From Brachybacterium fresconis (GTDB lineage Bacteria > Actinomycetota > Actinomycetes > Actinomycetales > Dermabacteraceae): a DNA stretch of 64,000 nucleotides. The DNA is taken from contig NZ_JAGIOC010000001.1 of NCBI RefSeq assembly GCF_017876515.1, forward strand, positions 4,402,001 to 4,466,000. Direction: 5' to 3'. Made by a program: the position numbers and the translations under genes. This document shows, in pieces, positions 16,673-25,440 of this stretch; the first letter of the stretch is position 1, and every line of letters starts with the position of its first letter. The notes beneath the pieces are model-generated. The model did not search any database, had not been told where the DNA came from, and saw nothing but the letters and a program-made list of their open reading frames with translations.

Positions 16673-18250
16673 TCAGTTGACGTCCTCGAGGACGTTGGTG
16701 AATCGGAACTGGATGGCGGCCAGGACACCGGTGAGGACGAACAGGCACACCGAGACCGCGGAGGCGAAGCCGAAGTCGGCTCCGGAGCCGCCGAAGGCGA
16801 TGCGGTAGACCATCGAGATCAGGATGTCCGTGGCACCGCGGCCGGAGCCGTCAGGGAACGGGCCGCCCTCGGTGAGCAGCTCGATCGCGTTGAAGTTGTT
16901 GAAGTTGAAGGCGAAGGACGCGACCAGCAGTGGTGCCACGGCCACCAGCAGCAGCGGCAGCACGATCTTCCTGGTGGCCTGCAGGGGCGAGGCGCCGTCC
17001 ATCCGGGCGGCCTCCGTCAGCTCGTCCGGGATCGCCTGCAGCGCGCCGGTGGAGACGATGAACATGTAGGGGAAGCCCATCCACAGATTCGTCAGCAGCA
17101 CCGCGACCTTCGCGAGGTTCGGATCCCCGAACCAGTCCAGGTCCAGGCCGAGCATCTCGTTGATCAGACCGAAGTCGCGGTTGTAGAAGTTCGACCACAC
17201 CAGCAGCGAGATGAAGCCGGGGATCGCGTACGGCATGATCAGCACGGAACGGTAGAACCGGCGACCCTTCAGACGCTGATCGTTGAGGACCACGGCGAGG
17301 GTGAAGCCCAGGGCGAAGGTCAGCAGCACGGAGCCGGCCGCGAACACCAGGGTCCACACGAAAGCCGAGAAGAACTGCCCGGCGACGGCTGAGTTGGTCA
17401 GCAGCCGCTCGTAGTTGGACAGTCCCACGCTCTGCAGCCAGCCCTGCGAGAACGCCCGCTCGCCCGAGGAGTCCACGAAGTATCGGGAGTCCCCGATCTC
17501 GCCGACGGTGTACTCCTCGCCGGTCGAGGTGTCCGTGATGGTGTCGGTCGCTTCGTCGTACTGCAGGACGGTGGTGCCGACGAAGGCCTGGTTCACGCCG
17601 AGGGGGCGGACGGCCGAGGACTCGTCGACCGGGACCGCGAGCTCCATCAGCTCGTCGTAGATCGTGTTCACCTGGCCGGCGTCGAGCACGGTGAGGCCCT
17701 GGACCTCGGTGACCCGGCCGTCGGCCACGGTGACGTCGCCGGGGGCGACCTCCTCCAGCGGCGTCTCGGCGTCACCGTGGTGGACCGTGCCGTCGGTGGG
17801 ATCGACCAGGTAGAGCTCGAACGGCCCCTCGATGGGGGAGCCGGAGGTCGCCACCGTCATCGTGTACCTCGGCGAGTCGGCCGTCTGCTGGACGGAGCTG
17901 GCGACGATCGAGCCGACCGCCTGCTCCTTGGTCCCGCGGGTGCCGTCGCCGTAGTTCGTGAACGAGTACCCGATCGTCAGCACGATCGGGAGGATCAGGA
18001 ACACGGACAGGAAGAAGGTGCCGGGGAAGAGGTACTTCCCCGGCACGAAGTGCTTCGTGGAGTACAGGACGAAGATGCCGACGGCGGAGAGCACCAGCAC
18101 AGCCAGCCACATCCAGGACTGCTGGGCGATCAGCACCGGCGCGATGAAGACCGTCACCGCGAGGGTGATGCCGAGCACCGCGATGCGGGTGACCACGGCC
18201 GGGACCGAGGTGGACCGGGCTCGGTGCGCGGGGGCGTGCGTCGAGGTCAT
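16673..18250 (-). CDS. malF: Maltose/alpha-glucoside ABC transporter permease MalF-like
   Basis: A 525-residue permease, long for the family because of a large extracytoplasmic segment (about residues 110-275) between the N-terminal spans and the core, as in MalF proteins, where this loop contacts the binding protein. The EAA loop reads LTEAARMDGASPLQATRKIV. The ATG at 18250 precedes a hydrophilic start and the first membrane span. It lies between malE and malG; a 13-base inverted repeat separates it from malE and may set malF expression below malE. Confidence 0.92.
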   Translation of the reverse strand: MTSTHAPAHRARSTSVPAVVTRIAVLGITLAVTVFIAPVLIAQQSWMWLAVLVLSAVGIFVLYSTKHFVPGKYLFPGTFFLSVFLILPIVLTIGYSFTNYGDGTRGTKEQAVGSIVASSVQQTADSPRYTMTVATSGSPIEGPFELYLVDPTDGTVHHGDAETPLEEVAPGDVTVADGRVTEVQGLTVLDAGQVNTIYDELMELAVPVDESSAVRPLGVNQAFVGTTVLQYDEATDTITDTSTGEEYTVGEIGDSRYFVDSSGERAFSQGWLQSVGLSNYERLLTNSAVAGQFFSAFVWTLVFAAGSVLLTFALGFTLAVVLNDQRLKGRRFYRSVLIMPYAIPGFISLLVWSNFYNRDFGLINEMLGLDLDWFGDPNLAKVAVLLTNLWMGFPYMFIVSTGALQAIPDELTEAARMDGASPLQATRKIVLPLLLVAVAPLLVASFAFNFNNFNAIELLTEGGPFPDGSGRGATDILISMVYRIAFGGSGADFGFASAVSVCLFVLTGVLAAIQFRFTNVLEDVN

Positions 18251-18317
18251 GAGACGACTCAGCCTTTCGAGGAGCAGGAGGGGAGCCGGAGGCGGCAGGC
18301 TCCGGGGCGAGCAGGGC

Positions 18318-18364
18318 AACGATCCGTCGCACCGGCCGCAGGAGCAGCGGGGCGACGGATCGTT
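18318..18364 (-). terminator. Intercistronic hairpin between malE and malF
   Basis: A perfect 13-base inverted repeat (AACGATCCGTCGC at 18318-18330 and its complement at 18352-18364) with a 21-base spacer, starting 8 bases after the malE stop codon. No U-tract is present. Such hairpins commonly protect or attenuate the transcript so that the binding protein is made in excess over the permeases. Confidence 0.65.
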
Positions 18365-18372
18365 CGGGCGGA

Positions 18373-19647
18373 TCAGCCGATCGCGGCGGCGATCTCCTCG
18401 CCCGCGGACTCCATGGTCGGGTGCGGGTCCGCACCGCCGACGATGTTGGCCTGGGCGATGCCCAGCGGCTCCCAGATCGCGGACATCGCCGGGATGGCGG
18501 GCATCGGATCGGCGGTTTCGGCGGCCTCGGCGAAGATCATCAGGTGCTCGTCCGAGGTCGCGATCTCCTCACGGAGCTGGAGGTTCACCGGGGGCAGCGG
18601 GTTGGCCTCGTACATGGCCTGGGCGACGTCGGGGGAGGTGGCGACATCGGTCATGAACTGCTGGGCGAAGCCGGCGTTGGCCGCATTCGAGGCCACATAG
18701 AAGGAGTTCACGCCGGCGAACGGCGCCGCCGGCTCCATGCCCTCGAAGCCGGGGACCGGGGAGACGGTGAAGTCGATGCCCGAGTCGCGCACGTCGGCCA
18801 GGGCCCACGGGCCGGAGATCAGGTACGCGGCCTTGCCCTCGGCGAACAGGGAGATCGAGTTGTCGCCGGTGATGGAGTTCTTCAGCACGCCCTGCTCCCC
18901 GAGCTCGGAGATCTTGTCCGCCGCAGCGAGCGAGCCCTCCTTGCCGACACCCAGGTCGGAGGGGTCGAGGTTGCCCTCGGAGTCCTTGCCGAACAGGTAG
19001 CCGCCGGCCGAGGTGTAGATCGGCTGCATGTGGTACGGGTCCCCGGACTCGCCGATCGGGAGCGAGAGGATGTTCTCGGCTCCGCCGGCCTCGCCGGCGG
19101 AGATGAGCTCCTCGAGGGTGCCGGGCTCCGCGACGTCGGTGAGCTCGTTGTTGGCGAACAGCGCGAGGGTCTCCACCGCGTAGGGCACTCCGTAGGTCTG
19201 GCTGTCGTAGGTGATGGCGTCGATGCCGACCGGGGCGATGGTGTCCGCCACGTCGGAGGGCAGCTGCACGGGCGAGATCGCGCCGTTCTGCACCAGGTTG
19301 CCGATCCAGTCATGAGCGCCCATGGTGACGTCCGGACCGTTGCCGGCCTGGTTCGCGGTGATGAAGTTGGCCTGCAGCTCGTCACCGGGGACGACCTCGA
19401 CGACGACCTCGATGCCGTTCTCCTCGCCCCAGGTCTTCGCGGAGGGCTCCAGCGCGGGAGCCTTCTCCTCGTCGGCCCAGATGACCAGGCGCCCGGCCGA
19501 GGCGCCGCCGCCCGCACCGCCGCCGTCGGAGGGATCGCTGCCGGTGCCACCACCGGTGTCCGAGTTCGAGCCGCCGCAGGCGGCGAGCAGCGTGGTCCCG
19601 GCGGCGAGGCCACCGAGGGCGAGGAAGCTCTTTCGACGAATCTGCAC
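18373..19647 (-). CDS. malE: Maltose/alpha-glucoside-binding lipoprotein MalE-like
   Basis: A 424-residue extracellular solute-binding protein. A twin-Arg-Lys n-region and hydrophobic stretch lead to the lipobox LAAC with acylated C24, then a Gly/Ser/Asp linker before the binding domain (LVIWADEEKAPALEPSAKTW). It captures the sugar and delivers it to MalF/MalG. The start is the GTG at 19647, preceded by GGAGAAG; the frame extends far upstream but without a signal peptide there. It is first in the operon. The divergent LacI gene and a palindrome in the 157-base gap suggest repression in the absence of the sugar. Confidence 0.92.
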   Translation of the reverse strand: MQIRRKSFLALGGLAAGTTLLAACGGSNSDTGGGTGSDPSDGGGAGGGASAGRLVIWADEEKAPALEPSAKTWGEENGIEVVVEVVPGDELQANFITANQAGNGPDVTMGAHDWIGNLVQNGAISPVQLPSDVADTIAPVGIDAITYDSQTYGVPYAVETLALFANNELTDVAEPGTLEELISAGEAGGAENILSLPIGESGDPYHMQPIYTSAGGYLFGKDSEGNLDPSDLGVGKEGSLAAADKISELGEQGVLKNSITGDNSISLFAEGKAAYLISGPWALADVRDSGIDFTVSPVPGFEGMEPAAPFAGVNSFYVASNAANAGFAQQFMTDVATSPDVAQAMYEANPLPPVNLQLREEIATSDEHLMIFAEAAETADPMPAIPAMSAIWEPLGIAQANIVGGADPHPTMESAGEEIAAAIG

Positions 19648-19705
19648 GTCTTCTCCTTTGAATCGTGGAGCGGCCGCCTCCCGTGGCGGTGCTCGATGGC
19701 GCAAC

Positions 19706-19733
19706 ACTAGAACACGGAGCCTCTTCCGTGCAA
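19706..19733 (-). promoter_or_regulatory. Predicted promoter of the malE operon
   Basis: On the minus strand, TTGCAC (19728-19733) and TCTAGT (19706-19711) are separated by 16 bases and lie about 60 bases before the malE start. The -35 overlaps the TGCAAG repeats of the presumed operator, consistent with repression by the divergent LacI-family protein. Confidence 0.5.
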
Positions 19734-19752
19734 GAATACGCAAGAACTTGCA
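19729..19752. promoter_or_regulatory. Presumed operator of the divergent LacI-family repressor
   Basis: The perfect palindrome GCAAGAACTTGC (19740-19751) is preceded 10 bases upstream by another TGCAAGAA (19729-19736). The arrangement of CTTGCA/TGCAAG half-sites resembles operators described for maltose repressors of Streptomyces (from memory). It lies between malE and the regulator and overlaps the malE -35. Confidence 0.65.
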
Positions 19753-19804
19753 GATATCGATTCGGCCACGGGCGACGACGCACGAGGTCTGGAAGGATGA
19801 GGCC

Positions 19805-20845
19805 ATGGCTCGACTCATCGACATCGCCCACGCCGCCGGGGTCAGCGAGGCGACGGTCTCCCGCGTGCTCAACGGGAAGGTCGGCGTCAACGAGGCGACC
19901 CGCGTGTCCGTGCTGGACGTCGCGCGGCGGCTGGGGAGGGATGTGGGGCCGGAGGCGGTCGGCTCGGGCCCGCTGGTCGGCGTGCTGGTGCCGGACCTGG
20001 ACAACCAGGTCTTCGCCGCCTGGGCCGAGCGCATCGAGGCCGAGCTCTTCGAGCGCGGCGCCGCCACCCTGGTGGCGATGCGGGCCCGCACGGTGGAGCG
20101 CGAGAGAGAGATCTTGCACCGGTTCTTGCATTGCGGGGTCGAGGCGATCATCGTCGTCTCCGGCCACCACGCCCAGCATCGCGGCCCCGTCGAGCACTAC
20201 CGCGAGGTCATCGCCGGGGGCACCCCGCTGGTGCTCGTCAACGGCGTGCGGGACGACCTCGATGCGGCCTTCCTCTCCACGGATGACGAGCATGCGATGC
20301 GACTGACCCTCACCCACCTCCAGGACCTCGGCCATCGTCGGATCGGTCTCGCGGTGGGCGATGAGCACACCTGGCCGGTGCGCGAGAAGCTCGCGGTGTT
20401 CGACGAGGTCGCCGCCACCCATCCCGCCGGGGCCTGGCCCACCGCCTTCACCGACTTCTCCTACGCGGGCGGGTACGAGGCCGCCCGCGACCTGGTCTCC
20501 CGTGAGGTGACCGCCATCGTGTGCGGCTCGGACGTGATGGCCGCGGGCGCGCTGGAAGCCATCCGCGCCCTGGGTCTGCGCGTGCCCGAGGACGTGTCCG
20601 TGGTCGGTTACGACGACGTGTTCTGGGCGGCGGTGACGAACCCGCCGCTGACCACGGTGCGGCAGGCCGTGCCCTCGTTGGCCCGCGCCGCCGTGCGCAC
20701 CGCGCTCAGCGGCGGTCAGGACTCCCGTCGGCCGCCGCGCACGGAGGTCGTGGTGCGCCCGCAGCTGATCGTGCGAGGCTCGACCGCGGCCGCCCCGGGG
20801 ACCTCGGCCCCGGGCCCGGCTGCCCTGGACGCCGCGGACGGATGA
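19805..20845 (+). CDS. LacI-family transcriptional repressor of the maltose operon
   Basis: A 346-residue LacI/GalR regulator. The N-terminal helix-turn-helix and hinge are readable (RLIDIAHAAGVSEATVSRVL, about residues 3-22), followed by a periplasmic-binding-protein-like effector domain starting near VGVLVPDLDNQVFAAWAERI. It is divergent from malE and most likely represses the malE-malF-malG-glucosidase operon until an alpha-glucoside binds. The ATG at 19805 follows GGAAGGATGAGG. Two further direct TCTTGCA motifs lie inside the coding region (20112-20118 and 20124-20130), possibly an auxiliary operator. Confidence 0.92.
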   Translation: MARLIDIAHAAGVSEATVSRVLNGKVGVNEATRVSVLDVARRLGRDVGPEAVGSGPLVGVLVPDLDNQVFAAWAERIEAELFERGAATLVAMRARTVEREREILHRFLHCGVEAIIVVSGHHAQHRGPVEHYREVIAGGTPLVLVNGVRDDLDAAFLSTDDEHAMRLTLTHLQDLGHRRIGLAVGDEHTWPVREKLAVFDEVAATHPAGAWPTAFTDFSYAGGYEAARDLVSREVTAIVCGSDVMAAGALEAIRALGLRVPEDVSVVGYDDVFWAAVTNPPLTTVRQAVPSLARAAVRTALSGGQDSRRPPRTEVVVRPQLIVRGSTAAAPGTSAPGPAALDAADG

Positions 20846-20873
20846 GGGCCGCCGGGCCCGTTAGCATGGACGG

Positions 20874-21950
20874 GTGAGCGAACCGATCATCTCCCGCAGC
20901 AGCTACGACACCGCCAAGACCCGCAGCGACGAGCTCTGGGCGAGGATCGCCTCCGACCCCTCGGGCCTGCGGATGCTGACCGGCGACCGTCCCACCGGGG
21001 CGCTGCACATCGGGCACTACTTCGGCTCGCTGGCCAACCGGGTCCGGCTCCAGGACGCCGGCATCGAGACCTGGGTGCTGGTGGCCGACTACCAGGTGAT
21101 CACCGACCGCGACGTGATCGGTGACATCCACGGGTCGGTGCGCGAGCTGCTGACCGATCACCTCGCCATCGGGCTGGACCCCGAGCGCTCCACCTTCTTC
21201 GCCCATTCGGCGGTGCCGGCACTGAACCAGCTGATGCTGCCGTTCCTCTCGCTGGTCACCCAGCCCGAGCTGGAGCGCAATCCCACGGTGAAGGCGGAGC
21301 TCGCCGCCGCGGGGAAGTCCGCCATGGGCGGGCTGCTGCTGACCTACCCCGTCCATCAGGCGGCGGACATCCTGTTCTGCGGCGGCAATGTGGTGCCCGT
21401 GGGCCGGGACCAGCTGCCCCACATCGAGCAGACCCGCGTCATCGCGCGCCGCTTCAACGAGCGCTACGCGGGTGGCGAGCAGGTCTTCACCGAGCCGGAC
21501 GCGCTGCTGTCCGAGGCACCGACCATCCTCGGGCTGGACGGTGACCACAAGATGAGCAAGTCCCGGGGCAACACCGTGATGCTGCGGATGGACGAGGCGG
21601 AGACCGCCAAGAAGATCAAGAAGGCCAAGACCGACTCCGAGCGGGTGATCACCTACGACCCGGACGGCCGCCCGGAGGTCGCGAACCTGCTGACCATCGC
21701 CGCGCAGTGCACCGGCCGCTCTCCCGAGCAGATCGCCGAGGAGATCGGCGACAAGGGCTCCGGCACGCTGAAGGTGATGACCGCCGAGGTGCTCAACGAG
21801 CATCTGGCGCCGATCCGGGCACGTCGCCGGGAGCTCGAGCAGGACCCCGGCTACCTGTTCTCCGTGCTCCGGGCGGGCAACGAGCGGGCCAACGAGGTCG
21901 CCGAGGCCACCCTCGCGCGGGTGCGCGAAGTGATGGGGATGGTCTACTGA
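20874..21950 (+). CDS. trpS: Tryptophanyl-tRNA synthetase
   Basis: A 358-residue class I synthetase that charges tRNA-Trp. HIGH is at about residues 45-48 (GALHIGHYFGSL) and the KMSKS loop at 226-230 (DHKMSKSRGN). GDRPTGALHIGHYFGS and VLVADYQVITD mark the Rossmann active site. The start is a GTG at 20874, 28 bases after the lacI stop. No tryptophan leader or T-box is visible in that short gap. Directly behind the stop lies a four-copy 19-base tandem repeat. Confidence 0.97.
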   Translation: MSEPIISRSSYDTAKTRSDELWARIASDPSGLRMLTGDRPTGALHIGHYFGSLANRVRLQDAGIETWVLVADYQVITDRDVIGDIHGSVRELLTDHLAIGLDPERSTFFAHSAVPALNQLMLPFLSLVTQPELERNPTVKAELAAAGKSAMGGLLLTYPVHQAADILFCGGNVVPVGRDQLPHIEQTRVIARRFNERYAGGEQVFTEPDALLSEAPTILGLDGDHKMSKSRGNTVMLRMDEAETAKKIKKAKTDSERVITYDPDGRPEVANLLTIAAQCTGRSPEQIAEEIGDKGSGTLKVMTAEVLNEHLAPIRARRRELEQDPGYLFSVLRAGNERANEVAEATLARVREVMGMVY

Positions 21951-21976
21951 GCCACCGCGCGAGGTCCGACGCCGAT

Positions 21977-22058
21977 TGACCGTTCCGACCTCGTCTGACC
22001 GTTCCGTCGCCGTCTGACCGTTCCGACGTCGTCTGACCGTTCCGACGTCGCCTGACGG
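21977..22058. repeat. 19-base minisatellite, four copies plus a partial
   Basis: Four copies of TGACCGTTCCGACSTCGTC-like units (21977-21995, 21996-22014, 22015-22033, 22034-22052) with one to three differences each, and a 6-base partial fifth unit. It lies in the gap between the stop codons of convergent trpS and the envelope gene. No strong hairpin is evident; function unknown. Confidence 0.85.
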
Positions 22059-22100
22059 CGGGGAGCGACGGGCGGCGAGGAGCGACCGGCGCCGGAGAGC

Positions 22101-23648
22101 TCAGAGGCGGCTCGAGCTGCCGGCCTCCGAGAACCCGTCGGCGGCGGGGGAGTCGCCGGCGGTGCGCGAGGCCCCGGTGCCCGCGGACCGGCGGTGGCTC
22201 TCCAGCGCCGACGCGGACCGTGAGGTCCAGCTCGAGTACCACAGCAGCGGACTGAGGGTCCAGAACACGTCCCCGACCTGCGACGCATCGCGCTCCAGCG
22301 CGTGCCGACGGCCGCGCACCGAGCGGTATCCGCGCTCCTGGACGTCTCCCGCGGATCGCCGCAGCACCTCGCGTTCCTCCTCGTCCGCCGCGAGGCGGTC
22401 GATGCGTCCCTCCTGGAGGCGGGCGACGGCGGCCGAGAGCTCCCGGGTCAGGGTGTCGAGGCGTTCGAGGGCGGAGTCGGGGTCGATCCGCTCCGCCTCC
22501 AGATCGGCCGTCAGGGTGTCGAGCTCGACGGCGATGTCCCCGCCCAGCTCCCGCACGTCGGCCGAGGCGGCCGCCTCCTGCTCGGACCGGTCGGACTCCT
22601 CGGGCAGGGCGCTGCCCAGAGCGCTGAGCGAATCGCGCAGCGGCCGCAGCTCGCGCTCCCAGGCCGTGCGCCAGACCCCCTCCCGGCGCAGCAGGTCGCT
22701 GGTGGCGAGCAGATCGTCGTCGGCCTCGTCGAGGTGGCGCACGGCGGTCCCGAAGCTGCGTGCCAGCGATCGCTCCGATCCGGTCAGACCCCAGGTCCAG
22801 CTCCGCTCCCGGGGCGCCGGGAGGCGCTCGTGCAGCTGCTCGGCCGCCTCCAGGCGTCGTCGGAAGTCCTCCTGGGCGGCCAGGGCCGCCCGAGCGTAGG
22901 GGGAGGACGACGGCAGGGTCCGGGCCGCCTCCTCGGTGCGGGCGCGCCCCTGCTGCACCTCGCGGTAGCGGGGCAGCGCCGCCTCCACCCGGCGACGAGC
23001 GGTGCGCCGGCCGACCAGGGCGGCGGCTGCCAGGATCACCAGGGCGACGACGACGATCGCGGCGGCCGCTCCGAGGGCCGGGTGCTGCCACCACGAGCGG
23101 TCCAGCAGTCCGCCGTACTTCTGCGTGCCGGCCTCGAGGGCGTCAGCCCATCGTCCGTCCTCCGCATCCGGCTCCATCGCGTCCCGGACCGCCTCGGTGC
23201 CGCTCTCGTCGAGCGCCACCTCGCCACCGGCGAAGGTGCCGAAGAGCTCGTGCGCGGGGTCCAGGGCGAGGATCACGGTGCCCTCGGCGACCTGCTCGCC
23301 GTCCTCGGACAGCAGCTCCGGGTCGGCGTCGCGCGCATGGGTCACCACGGCATCGTTCAGGGCGGTGGCCTCGGCGGGGTCCGAGCCGTACTCGGTGACG
23401 TCGAGCACCACGACCGCCAGATCCACCTCCGTGCGGAAGTCCGTCTCCTTCAGGCGGGCCTGCAGCAGCTCGGGGTCCACCTCGCCGGTGGTGTCGGTGA
23501 CGCTCACCGAGTGCGGTGGGGCGGCCTGGGCCGGCTGGGGCGCCAGGAGCAGCGACATCACCAGCGCCAGGGTCAGGACGAGCATCACGCCGGCCCGCCG
23601 GAGGAATCGGCGGGGCGGCAGCGGGCTGGTCACGGTCGGGGACGACAT
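22101..23648 (-). CDS. Secreted/membrane protein with N-terminal TPM-like domain and coiled-coil cytoplasmic part
   Basis: A 515-residue protein. A signal-type hydrophobic segment (about 18-42, ending AQA) is followed by an extracytoplasmic domain (about 43-180), a second membrane span (about 190-213) and a long Arg/Glu-rich helical region (about 214-450) likely to form coiled coils, ending in a low-complexity Ser/Ala tail. The first domain recalls TPM/YgcG-type repair domains of actinobacterial envelope proteins, and the architecture resembles proteins annotated with DUF5129; both links are tentative. No enzymatic motif is visible. It is transcribed alone, divergent from cysK, convergent with trpS. 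Confidence 0.7.
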   Translation of the reverse strand: MSSPTVTSPLPPRRFLRRAGVMLVLTLALVMSLLLAPQPAQAAPPHSVSVTDTTGEVDPELLQARLKETDFRTEVDLAVVVLDVTEYGSDPAEATALNDAVVTHARDADPELLSEDGEQVAEGTVILALDPAHELFGTFAGGEVALDESGTEAVRDAMEPDAEDGRWADALEAGTQKYGGLLDRSWWQHPALGAAAAIVVVALVILAAAALVGRRTARRRVEAALPRYREVQQGRARTEEAARTLPSSSPYARAALAAQEDFRRRLEAAEQLHERLPAPRERSWTWGLTGSERSLARSFGTAVRHLDEADDDLLATSDLLRREGVWRTAWERELRPLRDSLSALGSALPEESDRSEQEAAASADVRELGGDIAVELDTLTADLEAERIDPDSALERLDTLTRELSAAVARLQEGRIDRLAADEEEREVLRRSAGDVQERGYRSVRGRRHALERDASQVGDVFWTLSPLLWYSSWTSRSASALESHRRSAGTGASRTAGDSPAADGFSEAGSSSRL

Positions 23649-23752
23649 ACCCCGAGACTAGGGCGGAGGTGGCCCGATGCCCGGGCGACCTTCGTCGAGA
23701 AGTCCTCGGCGTGTCGTCGGATCGACCCGCGATCCGCCCGGTGCTCTCCGCC

Positions 23753-23783
23753 TGGACGCCCGAGCGACCGGGGCGGTTATGAT
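23753..23783 (+). promoter_or_regulatory. Weak predicted promoter of cysK-cysE
   Basis: A good -10 TATGAT (23778-23783) is preceded by TGGACG (23753-23758) with a long 19-base spacer. The transcript leader would be about 50 bases. No Cys-codon leader peptide and no attenuator hairpin were found in it. Confidence 0.4.
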
Positions 23784-23840
23784 GATTCCAAGCGCACCTT
23801 TGGGTCACGTCCCGAGTGGCCCGTTCATCGAGGAGGAAGC

Positions 23841-24770
23841 ATGCCTGTCTACGAGAACGTCTCCGAACTGGTCGGACGAACCCCGCTGGTCAAGCTCAAC
23901 CACCTGGGCGATGACGTCCGGGCCACCGTGCTCGCGAAGCTCGAGTTCTACAACCCCGCCAACTCCGTCAAGGACCGCATCGGCGTGTCCATGATCGACG
24001 CCGCGGAGAAGTCCGGCCAGCTGCAGCCGGGAGGCACGATCGTCGAGGCCACGAGCGGCAACACCGGCATCGCCCTGGCCATGATCGGCAGCTCGCGCGG
24101 GTACAAGGTCGTCCTGGCGATGCCGTCGTCGATGTCGAAGGAGCGTCGCATGCTGCTGCGCGCCTTCGGTGCCGAGCTGGTCCTGACCGAGCCCTCCGGG
24201 GGCATGAAGGGCGCGGTCGAGAAGGCCGAGGAGATCGCCGCCGAGACCGGCGCGGTCCAGGTCAAGCAGTTCGACAACCCCGCCAACGCCGAGATCCACC
24301 GCCGCACGACCGCCGAGGAGATCTGGAGCGACACCGAGGGCGACGTCGACGCCGTGGTCTCCGGCATCGGCACCGGCGGCACGATCACCGGTGTCGGCCA
24401 GGTGCTCAAGGAGCGCAAGCCCGCGGTGAAGATCATCGCCGTCGAGCCCGAGGAATCCGCGATCCTCAGCGGCGGTGCCGCCGGACCGCACAAGATCCAG
24501 GGCCTGGGCGCGAACTTCGTGCCGACCGTGCTGGACACCGAGATCTACGACGAGGTCGTCGACATCGACGCCGAGACATCGATGGAGCGCGCCCGGACCG
24601 TGGCACGCACCGAGGGCCTGCTGGTGGGCATCTCCTCGGGTGCCGCGATCGAGGCCGCTGCCCGCGTCGGCGCCCGGGAAGAATACGCCGGCAAGACCAT
24701 CGTGGTGGTGCTGCCGGACTTCGGCGAGCGCTACCTCTCGACCCCGCTGTTCGCCGAGTACGCGGACTGA
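23841..24770 (+). CDS. cysK: Cysteine synthase (O-acetylserine sulfhydrylase)
   Basis: A 309-residue PLP enzyme that makes cysteine from O-acetylserine and sulfide. The PLP lysine is K44 in NSVKDRIG, the acetylserine-binding loop TSGNTG is at 71-76, and the phosphate-cradle GTGGT lies in [13 protein letters not shown]. Length and motifs are typical of CysK. The ATG at 23841 follows GAGGAGGAAG with good spacing. cysE begins 8 bases after its stop, so the two enzymes of the pathway are an operon and may assemble as the cysteine synthase complex. Confidence 0.97.
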   Translation: MPVYENVSELVGRTPLVKLNHLGDDVRATVLAKLEFYNPANSVKDRIGVSMIDAAEKSGQLQPGGTIVEATSGNTGIALAMIGSSRGYKVVLAMPSSMSKERRMLLRAFGAELVLTEPSGGMKGAVEKAEEIAAETGAVQVKQFDNPANAEIHRRTTAEEIWSDTEGDVDAVVSGIGTGGTITGVGQVLKERKPAVKIIAVEPEESAILSGGAAGPHKIQGLGANFVPTVLDTEIYDEVVDIDAETSMERARTVARTEGLLVGISSGAAIEAAARVGAREEYAGKTIVVVLPDFGERYLSTPLFAEYAD

Positions 24771-24778
24771 GTGCGACC

Positions 24779-25378
24779 ATGGTCGGCTCTCTGACCGGCG
24801 GCCTCGCCGACCGGGTGCTGGGTACCGTCGCGACGCTCCGGGAGGACGTCGCGGCGGCGCGGCGGCGCGACCCCGCCGCCACGGACGATCTCGCGCTGCT
24901 GCTGACGTCCCCGGGACTGCATGCGATCTGGACCCACCGCCTCGCCCACCGGCTCTGGTCGCGCGGGGCGAGGCTCCCGGCCCTGGTCATCGCGCAGGGG
25001 GCCCGCTCGATCACGGGGGTCGAGATCCATCCCGGCGCCACCATCGGGCGGCGCTTCTTCATCGACCACGGGATGGGTGTGGTGATCGGCGAGACCTCCG
25101 AGGTCGGTGACGACGTCATGCTCTACCACGGCGTCACCCTCGGGGGCCGCTCCATGGAGCGCGCCAAGCGCCACCCCACGGTCGGGGACGGCTCGACCAT
25201 CGGGGCGGGGGCGCGCGTGATCGGCCCCGTCGTCATCGGGCACGGGGCCCAGATCGGTGCCAACGCGGTGGTCGTGGGGGACGTCCCGGCGCTGGCCACC
25301 GCCGTCGGCGTGCCGGCGAAGGTGCGCACCGAGGCCGCGCATCCCGAGGAGCAGATGGACCCCGCGATCTGGATCTGA
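24779..25378 (+). CDS. cysE: Serine O-acetyltransferase
   Basis: A 199-residue left-handed beta-helix acetyltransferase converting serine and acetyl-CoA to O-acetylserine. Hexapeptide repeats fill about residues 75-170; catalytic histidines lie in [13 protein letters not shown] and [10 protein letters not shown]. It is the short form lacking most of the N-terminal alpha domain of enterobacterial CysE, common in Gram-positive bacteria. The C-terminal tail ([12 protein letters not shown]) ends in Ile, as needed to insert into the CysK active site. Second gene of cysK-cysE. Confidence 0.95.
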   Translation: MVGSLTGGLADRVLGTVATLREDVAAARRRDPAATDDLALLLTSPGLHAIWTHRLAHRLWSRGARLPALVIAQGARSITGVEIHPGATIGRRFFIDHGMGVVIGETSEVGDDVMLYHGVTLGGRSMERAKRHPTVGDGSTIGAGARVIGPVVIGHGAQIGANAVVVGDVPALATAVGVPAKVRTEAAHPEEQMDPAIWI

Positions 25379-25380
25379 GG

Positions 25381-25405
25381 GCGGGGCCGCGAGCGCGGAC
25401 CCCGC
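25381..25405. terminator. Hairpin between convergent cysE and sirtuin genes
   Basis: GCGGGG-CCGC and GCGG-A-CCCCGC form a ten-pair stem with one bulge and a 4-base loop, directly behind the cysE stop. No U-tract, as usual in this GC range. Confidence 0.5.
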
Positions 25406-25440
25406 TCGCACGCGCCAGGAGCAGGAACGACGCGAAAGTC

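Noticed and set aside
23649-23840. Cysteine leader peptide before cysK
   Set aside because: No short frame with consecutive Cys codons and no terminator/antiterminator pair is present; the frame beginning in this gap continues through the cysK gene out of frame.
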